From NCBI RefSeq assembly GCF_013364235.1, contig NZ_CP054919.1, forward strand, positions 903,489 to 967,488: 64,000 nt of DNA. Direction: 5' to 3'. Shown here in pieces: positions 16,504 through 22,856 of this stretch; positions within the stretch are counted from its first letter, which is position 1, and each line of letters begins with the position of its first letter. The notes under the pieces are model-generated. The model was not told the origin of the DNA. It saw nothing but the letters and a program-made list of their open reading frames with translations, and made no database searches. A program made the translations under genes and the position numbers. This DNA comes from Kitasatospora sp. NA04385. Lineage in GTDB: Bacteria; Actinomycetota; Actinomycetes; Streptomycetales; Streptomycetaceae.

Positions 16504-18216
16504 TCACGGCGCCGGGCCCGGTCGGGTCGCGGCCTCGAAGCGGCAGGCCAGCAGCGTGGCGTCGTCCTCCGACAGCGGGCCGGACATCTCGCGCACCACC
16601 GCGTCCACCAGTTCCTGGAGGTCGGGGCCGGTCGCGCAGTCGGCGACGGCGTGCGTCCGGACGGCCTCGCACAGGGCCTCCAGCCGGACGTCGATGTCCT
16701 GGTCGCGGCGCTCGATCAGGCCGTCGGTGTACAGCAGCACGGTGTCGCCGGGGAGCACGCGCGTCTCCACCGCCCGGTAGGCGACGTCGGGCAGGACGCC
16801 CAGCGGCGGGCCGGTCTCCGGCTCCATCAGGGCGACCCGGCCCTCGCGCAGCAGGACCGGCGGCGGGTGGCCGGCGCAGATCCAGCGCAGCAGCCGCCGG
16901 TCGGGGTAGTAGCGGGAGACCACCGCGGTGGCGGTGGCCTCCTCGCCCTCGTCGCAGGCGATCCGGTTGAGCCAGCCGCCGAGCGACTCCACCAGCGCGC
17001 CGGTGAACGCCAGGCCCGCCAGCGCGTGCCGCAGCATCGACATCAGGGCGACCGCGTCCAGGCCGTGCCCGCGCGCGTCGCCGACCGCCAGCAGCACCTG
17101 TCCGTCCGGGAGTTGGCGGACCTTGAACCAGTCGCCGCCGACCCCGCCCTCGGCCGGGCGGTAGGCCGCCGCGGTGCTGACGCCGAGCCCGGTCAGGAGG
17201 GCGGAGTGCGGTTGCAGGGCGTCCTGGAGGCGCTGGACGACGTGGTGCTCGGCGTCGGCCCGGCGGGCCTGCCGCTCGGTCTCCTCCTCCTGCTGGCGCA
17301 GCAGCCGCCGGCTCTCGGCCAGCTCGGTGACGTCCTGCAGCACCGCCCGCAGGCCCTCGACCGGGCCGCCCTCCTCGCGCAGCGCCTCCGCCACCAGCCG
17401 GACCCGGCGCGGCCGGCCGACCCCGTACAGCTCGGTCAGCACGTCGATGTCCTCGCCGGTGGACAGCAGCCGGTCGAGGTCCCGGTACAGGGCGGGGCGG
17501 GCGGTCTCGGTGACCCGGCGCAGCACCTGGCCCGCCGGGACGGTGTCCGTCTCGGGGGCGAGGCCGAGCAGCACGGCGAGGCCGGGCGAGATGTCGAGCC
17601 GGCCGTCGGGCAGGCTCCACTCGGCCCAGCCGACCCGGGCGATGCGCTGCGCGGCGCGGGCGATCTCCTCGGTGCGGTCGTCCGGCCACACCAGCAGCAG
17701 CCGGCGGCCCAGCCGGTGCGCGGTGACCCTCTCGTGCCGGGCCCGGGTGCTGCCGTCGGACATCGTGTGGCGCCAGTGCACCGGCACCGCGCGGGCCGCG
17801 TACCCGGTGCGCAGCACCTCGCCGACGGTGTCCGCGAACGCCGCCGTCCACAGGCCCGGGTACGCCTCGCGCAGCGAGACGCCGCGCCCCTCGGGGGTGT
17901 CCCGGTGCACCTGGCCGGGGTGGTACGGGTTGCGGACCGCGGCCTCGTTGACGATCACCGCGGCCAGGTCGCGGACGGCGCCGGACTCGTCGAGCACCGG
18001 CTCGGCCAGCACCGCGGCCTGCGGGACGGCGTCGAGCAGGTGGTGCAGGTCGAGGTCGGGCGGCCGGGCCAGGTCCGGGTCGAGCGCGGCCTCCGGGACG
18101 AGCGGCGGCGGCACGTCCGACCCGGCGGGCCGGGCCAGCCGGTGCTCCGCGCGCAGCCGCTCGACGGTGCGGCGCAGGGACTCGCCCTGGTCGGCCTGCT
18201 CCGGTCGCCCGTCCAC
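16504..18216 (-). CDS. PAS-domain SpoIIE-type (PP2C) serine/threonine phosphatase
   Basis: 570 residues from GTG 18216, preceded by GAGAGGGG. Two PAS-like segments precede the catalytic domain (about 45-165: DLDLHHLLDAVPQAAVLAEP and ARAVPVHWRHTMSDGST; about 190-310: VGWAEWSLPDGRLDISPGL). A coiled linker (RQQEEETERQARRADAEHHV) leads into the PP2C_SIG domain with VGGDWFKV, AVGDARGHGLDAVALMS, LLYTDGLIERRDQDID and LSEDDATLLACRF, which hold the metal-binding aspartates. Such enzymes dephosphorylate anti-anti-sigma factors in partner-switching pathways. The cognate STAS protein is not adjacent; the RsbW-like kinase at 47769 is 30 kb away. Confidence 0.88.
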   Translation of the reverse strand: MDGRPEQADQGESLRRTVERLRAEHRLARPAGSDVPPPLVPEAALDPDLARPPDLDLHHLLDAVPQAAVLAEPVLDESGAVRDLAAVIVNEAAVRNPYHPGQVHRDTPEGRGVSLREAYPGLWTAAFADTVGEVLRTGYAARAVPVHWRHTMSDGSTRARHERVTAHRLGRRLLLVWPDDRTEEIARAAQRIARVGWAEWSLPDGRLDISPGLAVLLGLAPETDTVPAGQVLRRVTETARPALYRDLDRLLSTGEDIDVLTELYGVGRPRRVRLVAEALREEGGPVEGLRAVLQDVTELAESRRLLRQQEEETERQARRADAEHHVVQRLQDALQPHSALLTGLGVSTAAAYRPAEGGVGGDWFKVRQLPDGQVLLAVGDARGHGLDAVALMSMLRHALAGLAFTGALVESLGGWLNRIACDEGEEATATAVVSRYYPDRRLLRWICAGHPPPVLLREGRVALMEPETGPPLGVLPDVAYRAVETRVLPGDTVLLYTDGLIERRDQDIDVRLEALCEAVRTHAVADCATGPDLQELVDAVVREMSGPLSEDDATLLACRFEAATRPGPAP

Positions 18217-18373
18217 GCCCGCCCCTCTCGCTCGCCGGGCGCCGCCCGCCCGGCACCCGCCCGCTCGGCGTTCTCCGCCACTGTTCCGGCCGCCCGTCCC
18301 CCCGGCGACCCCGGCGGACCGGACGGGTGAGCGGGCCCGGAAAGCGGTCGACCCGGGTGACAGGATCGACGGC

Positions 18374-18795
18374 GTGGGAGCGGACATCAGCGGGTTCGTG
18401 GAGTGCCGGCCCAGGTACGGGGGCGGGAAGTGGCGGGCCGCGCTCGACCTGGGCCTGATCCACGACGCCCGGGACCACGACGCGTTCGGCTGCCTCTTCG
18501 GCGTCCGCAACTACGCGAACTTCCGCCCGCTGGCGGCCGATCGGGGCCTGCCGGAGGACGCCACGGCGGAGGCCCGGGCGGAACGGGAGCGGGTCCTGCC
18601 GTACTTCGGCACCACCTGGACCGGCTGGGACGAACTCGCCGCCGTCGACTGGGACGAGCCCGCCGAGGACACCGACGGCCGGCTGCACCGGTTCCGGGAG
18701 ACCGCGAACGGCCTGCGGCCGGCGGGCAAGGCCGCCTGGTCTCCACCGGCCACGACCCGGCCACCGCCGTCCCCTCCGTCCCGCCCCGGGCCTGA
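18374..18795 (+). pseudogene. Truncated or frame-broken gene of a streptomycete hypothetical family
   Basis: GTG 18374 has an AGGA eight bases upstream and opens a convincing protein (GADISGFVECRPRYGGGKW, then DAFGCLFGVRNYANFRPLAA, GTTWTGWDELAAVDWDEPAE, RLHRFRETANGLRPAGKAAW). As I remember the family, its members run on for about 60 further residues. Here the frame after KAAW becomes Pro/Arg-rich and has no stop until 19459, inside the cupin gene. A shift to another frame at about 18735 would end at 18795 (VSTGHDPATAVPSVPPRA). The coding signal thus stops abruptly, suggesting a frameshift or loss of the C-terminal part. The coordinates use the shifted stop and are tentative. Confidence 0.45.
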
Positions 18796-18924
18796 CCGCC
18801 CGCCGGGCCCGGCCCCGGAAGGGTGTACTGCGGGTGCACGCCTCGTCGGTGACTCGCTGCGGGCGCCGGGAGGGGGTTGGCTGGACGGTGCGGGCGCCCG
18901 GCCCCTTCGGGCGCCACGAGAATC

Positions 18925-18971
18925 CGCACGCACCGCAGACCGCACGCACCGCAGATCGCACGCACCGCAGA
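18925..18971 (+). repeat. 16-bp tandem repeat in the cupin leader
   Basis: CGCACGCACCGCAGA occurs at 18925, 18941 and 18957, a 16-bp period with three copies. It ends just before the GAGAGGAACC ribosome binding site of the cupin gene, so it is transcribed as leader or forms part of the promoter. Confidence 0.7.
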
Positions 18972-18986
18972 GAGGAACCGACCGCC

Positions 18987-19400
18987 ATGGAGTTCGTCCA
19001 GCCCGGTCCCACCAGCAAGGCCCCTTCCGACTGGTTCACCGGCGACGTCTGGTGGGACGTCGTCGCCGCCGGGCAGGAGCCCTCCCGGCTGCGGGCCAAC
19101 CTGGTGCGCTTCTCACCCGGAGCCCGCACCCACTGGCACGTCCACGCGCTCGGGCAGACGCTGCACGTCGTCTCCGGCACCGCGCTGGTCGGCACCCGGG
19201 ACGGCACGGTGTTCGAGGCCCACCCCGGCGAGACGGTCTCCTGCCCGCCCGGCGAGGAGCACTGGCACGGCGCCGCGCCCGACCGCTTCATGGCGCACCT
19301 CGCCCTGTGGGAGGCCACCGGCGACGGCACCCCCGAGACCAGTTGGGCCGAACCCGTCACCGACCGGCAGTACGGCGCCCCGCGCACCCGTCGGCCGTAG
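18987..19400 (+). CDS. Cupin-domain protein
   Basis: A 137-residue single cupin. Motif 1 is FSPGARTHWHVHALGQTLHV (two His and the Gln in place of Glu), motif 2 is GETVSCPPGEEHWHGAAPDR. The second half reads FMAHLALWEATGDGTPETSW. Relatives similar to (R)-mandelonitrile lyase-like/YhaK-like cupins bind a divalent metal; the activity here cannot be stated. The ATG at 18987 has GAGAGGA upstream. It is followed by an alpha/beta hydrolase gene on the same strand with a 166-bp gap. Confidence 0.85.
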   Translation: MEFVQPGPTSKAPSDWFTGDVWWDVVAAGQEPSRLRANLVRFSPGARTHWHVHALGQTLHVVSGTALVGTRDGTVFEAHPGETVSCPPGEEHWHGAAPDRFMAHLALWEATGDGTPETSWAEPVTDRQYGAPRTRRP

Positions 19401-19566
19401 GCCCCGCTCGACGGGCGACCCGGCGGCCCGGTGACAACGGCGGCCCGGCGAGCGCGTGACATCCGTCATGGGCGATCACGGACCGTCGGCACTGCCGGGC
19501 CTCTCCCGCCCTCCGGGAGGATCGTTCCCACCGCACGGAGCGGAACACCACGACCAGGGGGCCGAC

Positions 19567-21180
19567 TTGACCAGGAACCAGCAGCGCACGCCGGAGCTCG
19601 TCACGGGGACCGGCGGGGAGCCGGGGGCGGCCGGGCCGCGGCGGGTCGTCCTGCTGCTGCCCGGCGGGGCGGTGGACGGGCACGGGCGGCCCTCCCGGCT
19701 GGCCGAGCTGGGGATGGGCGTGCCGACCCGGCTGCTGGCCGCGGCCGGGCGGGCGGACGGGGTGGAGGTGGTGCGGCTGCGCTACCGGTACCGGGGGTGG
19801 AACGGGCCGGAGGCGAGCACCCTGGCCGACACCGGGTGGGCGCTGGACGCGCTGCGCCGCACGCACGGGAACGACGTCCGGGTGGTGCTGCTGGGCAACT
19901 CGCTCGGCGGGCGGGCCGCGTTCCGCGCGGCGGACGGGCCGGGGGTGGTCGCGGTGGCCGGGGTCGCGCCGTGGCTGCCGGAGGGCGACCCGGTCGGGCA
20001 GTTGGCCGGACGTCCCGCGCTGATCGTGCACGGCGACCGCGACCGGGGCGAGGCCGGTGCCGCGCGGTCGCTGGCGTACGCCGAGCGGGCCCGCGCGGTC
20101 ACCGGGGTGCGCCGCCTGGAGGTGGCGGGGGCCGGACACTTCCTGCTCGCCCGGGCCGAGGACGCCTGGGCCCCGGCCGTCGGCTTCGCCGTCGACGCGC
20201 TGGCCGGGCGCGACCCTTCCACCGGCTGCCGCCGGAGGACCCGGCCGCCCGCTGCGCACGCCCGCACCGGTCGGGGCCGGGGCGCGGCGCTGAACCGCAC
20301 GGCCGAACCCCGGTGCCGGACGGCGCGGTCGGAGCGCACCGGCCGGAGCGCACCGGCCGGACGCGCGGGCGGGTCAGGGGGTGGCGGAGGCGCTCGCGCC
20401 GGGCAGGTCGTCGACCTTGATGTCGTACTTGACGTCCGTGCCCGTCACCGAGGTGACGGTGACGGTGAGGCCCAGCGAGCTGCCGTCCTCGGCGGTGAGC
20501 CGGCAGCGCATGGTGGTGCCGACCTTGCCGACCAGGTCCTCGGGGCAGGTGACGGTGGGCTCGGGCTGGTTGTACTGCTCGGCGAGCGTCTTGGCGGTCT
20601 GCTGGCCGAGCTTCTCGGCGGAGACCTTCGGCAGCGCCGCGTCGTCCGACGCCGCCTTGGACCCGGTCGCCCCGGGGGCGGACGTGGAGGACCGGACGGT
20701 GCCCACGTGCACCTCGGCGGAACAGCCCGCCAGGACGGCTGCCGCGGCGGCGGCCGCGGCCATCGACGCGATCTTGGCACTGCGCGTTGCGAACACTTCG
20801 GCTCCTGCTCTCCCCGTACGCGCCGGACCCCTGCGGAGCCCCGCGCCTGCCTGGACGAAAGCCGGAGCCTAACACTCCACCACCGGCGCCCCGGGGCCGT
20901 CGGCCGCCGCCGCCGGGCGACGGGCCGTCACGTCCCGGCCGGGACAGGCTCGTTCGCCCCCGCAGCCGCCCGTCCGGATGCCGAGACGCCCGTCCCGACC
21001 GCCGGGCGCGGGCCGTCCGGCCGGGACGTGGCGGCGCGCTCCCGACGGTGCGTCATGTTCCGTACCCGCCAACTCCCCCGGGGCGGCACCGGCCCGGCGA
21101 TCACGGTCCGCGGGTCGGGCACGGGGTCGGGGGCGGAAGCCCGGGCGGAACGGGCGGTCCGGTCCTGTCACAAGCCTTGA
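19567..21180 (+). CDS. Alpha/beta hydrolase whose frame lacks a natural stop
   Basis: The domain is clear from about 19640 to 20210: RRVVLLLPGGAVDGHGRPS, VVRLRYRYRGWNG, VVLLGNSLGGRAAFRAA (nucleophile elbow GNSLGG), RPALIVHGDRDRGEAGAA and LEVAGAGHFLLAR (acid and His). It resembles small streptomycete hydrolases related to dienelactone hydrolase/lysophospholipase. TTG 19567 is the likeliest start. After VGFAVDALAGRD the frame turns Arg/Pro-rich and stays open to 21180, running antisense through the whole lipoprotein gene at 20374-20796. The true end is probably near 20220-20300 and a frameshift or stop loss is suspected; only the domain region should be trusted. Confidence 0.6.
   Translation: MTRNQQRTPELVTGTGGEPGAAGPRRVVLLLPGGAVDGHGRPSRLAELGMGVPTRLLAAAGRADGVEVVRLRYRYRGWNGPEASTLADTGWALDALRRTHGNDVRVVLLGNSLGGRAAFRAADGPGVVAVAGVAPWLPEGDPVGQLAGRPALIVHGDRDRGEAGAARSLAYAERARAVTGVRRLEVAGAGHFLLARAEDAWAPAVGFAVDALAGRDPSTGCRRRTRPPAAHARTGRGRGAALNRTAEPRCRTARSERTGRSAPAGRAGGSGGGGGARAGQVVDLDVVLDVRARHRGDGDGEAQRAAVLGGEPAAHGGADLADQVLGAGDGGLGLVVLLGERLGGLLAELLGGDLRQRRVVRRRLGPGRPGGGRGGPDGAHVHLGGTARQDGCRGGGRGHRRDLGTARCEHFGSCSPRTRRTPAEPRACLDESRSLTLHHRRPGAVGRRRRATGRHVPAGTGSFAPAAARPDAETPVPTAGRGPSGRDVAARSRRCVMFRTRQLPRGGTGPAITVRGSGTGSGAEARAERAVRSCHKP
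20374..20796 (-). CDS. DUF4333-domain lipoprotein
   Basis: 140 residues from GTG 20796 with AGGAG upstream. The signal peptide has a long alanine-rich core and lipobox LAGC, so Cys25 would be lipidated and the protein anchored outside the membrane. The rest matches DUF4333: VSAEKLGQQTAKTLAEQYNQ, VTCPEDLVGKVGTTMRCRLT (two Cys that can pair) and TVTVTSVTGTDVKYDIKVDD. DUF4333 proteins occur throughout actinobacteria as small surface proteins without a known function. It is divergent from the LacI gene. The hydrolase frame overlaps it antisense, but the lipobox and domain make this strand the real gene. Confidence 0.85.
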   Translation of the reverse strand: MFATRSAKIASMAAAAAAAAVLAGCSAEVHVGTVRSSTSAPGATGSKAASDDAALPKVSAEKLGQQTAKTLAEQYNQPEPTVTCPEDLVGKVGTTMRCRLTAEDGSSLGLTVTVTSVTGTDVKYDIKVDDLPGASASATP

Positions 21181-21273
21181 CGGTCCACCGACCAGGCACC
21201 TACGGTGCGGTCACCGATGGCCCCGGGCGGGTGGCCACGGCTCCCCCACCCCGCGCCAGGAAGGGCGACCGCG
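20797..21273. other. Divergent intergenic region
   Basis: Between the lipoprotein and LacI genes I find no credible gene; all frames are Arg/Pro-rich. The right end holds the LacI promoter (21177-21206). Confidence 0.5.
21177..21206 (+). promoter_or_regulatory. Sigma-HrdB-like promoter of the LacI gene
   Basis: TTGACG (21177-21182) and TACGGT (21201-21206) are separated by 18 bp. This is close to the streptomycete housekeeping consensus, and lies about 70 bp upstream of the TTG start at 21274. Confidence 0.6.
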
Positions 21274-22365
21274 TTGCCCGTGCACCCGCTCCCCCACCCG
21301 ATCGGTGCCACCCGTCAGCCGGACGGCACCCTCCCCTTCCCGACCCCCTGCCCCGAGGGCCCGCCGGACGGCGTGCCGAGCGCACCGCCCGGGCCGACGC
21401 TGGCCCAGGTCGCGGCCCGCGCGGGCGTGTCCAGCGCCACCGCGTCCCGGGTGCTGAACCGGTCCGCGCCGGTGTCCGCCGAGATCGCGGCGCGCGTCGA
21501 GCGCGCGGCCCGCGAGTTGAGCTACGTCCGCCGCCGGGCGCCCGCCGCGACGGCCCGCGACACCGGGGCGATCGCCGTGGTGGCCTTCGCGGACGTGCTG
21601 CGCTTCCACGCCGACCCGTTCCCGGTGCGGCTGCTCGCGGGCGCCCAACGGGTCGTCCCGGAACGGGAGTTGGTGGTGCTGACGGCGGGCCCGGGCCCGG
21701 CCCGGCCGTCGCTGGTGCGCTACCTGTGCGGCGGGCACGTGGACGGCGTGCTGCTGGTCGGGCGGTGGGGCGACCCCGCGCTGCCGGGGCTGTTGCAGGC
21801 CGCGGGCGTGCCGGTGGTGTCGCTGGGGCGGCCCCCGCAGTCGCAGCGCCTGGCACACGTGGACGCCGACAACCTGAGCGGCGCCCGGGCCGCCGTGAAC
21901 CTGCTGCACCGGGCCGGGCGGCGGCGGATCGCCACCATCGCCGGGCCGCCGGACACCGCCGCGGGCGCCGACCGGCTGGCCGGCTACCGGCGGGCGCTGG
22001 CCGACCAGGGCGACCCGGCCCGCTGCGCGGTGGCGTACGGCGACTTCGGGTCGCGCTCCGGCGAGCACGCGATGCTCCGGCTGCTCGACCAGTACCCGGA
22101 CGTGGACGCGGTGTTCGCCGCCTCGGACGCGATGGCGATGGGCGCGCTGCGGGCGCTGCACCGGCTCGGGCGGCGGGTGCCGGACGACGTGGCGGTGATC
22201 GGCTTCGACGACTCCCCGGCCGCCGCGACGGCCCGGCCCGGCCTGACCACCGTCCGCCAGCCGGTCGAGGACCTGGGCGCCCGGGCGGTGGAGCTGCTCC
22301 AGGACGCGGCGCCGGGCCGCTCGGTGGTGCTGCCCACCCACCTGGTGGTGCGCCAGTCCTGCTGA
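21274..22365 (+). CDS. LacI-family transcriptional regulator (probable xyloglucanase regulator)
   Basis: 363 residues. The start is TTG 21274, supported by AGGAAGG nine bases upstream. An unusual proline-rich N-terminal arm of about 45 residues precedes the HTH (TLAQVAARAGVSSATASRVL, then SAEIAARVERAARELSYV hinge). The periplasmic-binding-protein fold follows with HVDGVLLVG, AHVDADNLSGARAAVNLL, DVDAVFAASDAMAMGALRAL and VIGFDDSPAAATARPGLTTV. LacI proteins adjacent to secreted glycanases usually repress them and are released by the oligosaccharide product. The xyloglucanase gene begins 491 bp downstream on the same strand with palindromic sites in between. Confidence 0.85.
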   Translation: MPVHPLPHPIGATRQPDGTLPFPTPCPEGPPDGVPSAPPGPTLAQVAARAGVSSATASRVLNRSAPVSAEIAARVERAARELSYVRRRAPAATARDTGAIAVVAFADVLRFHADPFPVRLLAGAQRVVPERELVVLTAGPGPARPSLVRYLCGGHVDGVLLVGRWGDPALPGLLQAAGVPVVSLGRPPQSQRLAHVDADNLSGARAAVNLLHRAGRRRIATIAGPPDTAAGADRLAGYRRALADQGDPARCAVAYGDFGSRSGEHAMLRLLDQYPDVDAVFAASDAMAMGALRALHRLGRRVPDDVAVIGFDDSPAAATARPGLTTVRQPVEDLGARAVELLQDAAPGRSVVLPTHLVVRQSC

Positions 22366-22670
22366 CGGCCGGCCCGCCCCCGCGGTGCGAGCCGCGGGGG
22401 CGGACCACCGAGGAGGCCGCGTACGAGAAGGTGCTCTGGTTCGAGCTGCTGCACCACGACCCGGGCCCGGGGCGCGCCACGACCCGGACCACCCGTCGGC
22501 CGGGGCCCCGGCGCCGGGCCCGTTCGCACCGGGCGGCGGGCACTGGTACAAGCGGGCGGCGGACTGTCGAACGACTGTCGAACGCGCCCCCGGCGGGGTG
22601 GCGGACCGGGCCGCCGCGCCTGGCGCACGCAGGCGAAAGAGCTGTCGAATATCCGTCGAACGCGGGGCCG

Positions 22671-22682
22671 CGAAAGGTTTCG
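22671..22682 (+). promoter_or_regulatory. LacI-type operator candidate CGAAAggTTTCG
   Basis: Five-base inverted arms CGAAA/TTTCG around GG, 175 bp upstream of the xyloglucanase start. CGAA..TTCG palindromes are typical targets of glycan-responsive LacI regulators in streptomycetes; binding by the adjacent LacI protein is an inference. Confidence 0.45.
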
Positions 22683-22730
22683 ACGGGGCGTCGACCACCC
22701 CGTGCGGCGGGGTTCCCGGGGCTCCGGGCC

Positions 22731-22743
22731 GTGTAACTTTCAC
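22731..22743 (+). promoter_or_regulatory. Palindrome GTGtAAcTTtCAC
   Basis: The 13-mer GTGTAACTTTCAC is symmetrical at GTG-AA/TT-CAC. It lies 114 bp before the xyloglucanase start and could be a second operator or a CRP/GntR-like site. Confidence 0.35.
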
Positions 22744-22856
22744 CGCGGCCGCGCCACTGACCTGCGATTTTACCCGCTCCCGCCACGGGGTCGTTGTCGG
22801 GCGGGTGGACCGGGCCGCTTTCTGGTCCCCCCACCCGTGAGCTAGGAGATCCCCCC

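Larger units (their letters stand above)
22366..22856 (+). other. Long promoter region of the xyloglucanase gene
   Basis: No gene is supported. The left part is GC-rich; from about 22565 it carries GTCGAA four times plus the TTTCGAC reverse copy, and two palindromes listed separately. These look like regulatory sites for the glycanase gene. Confidence 0.5.
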
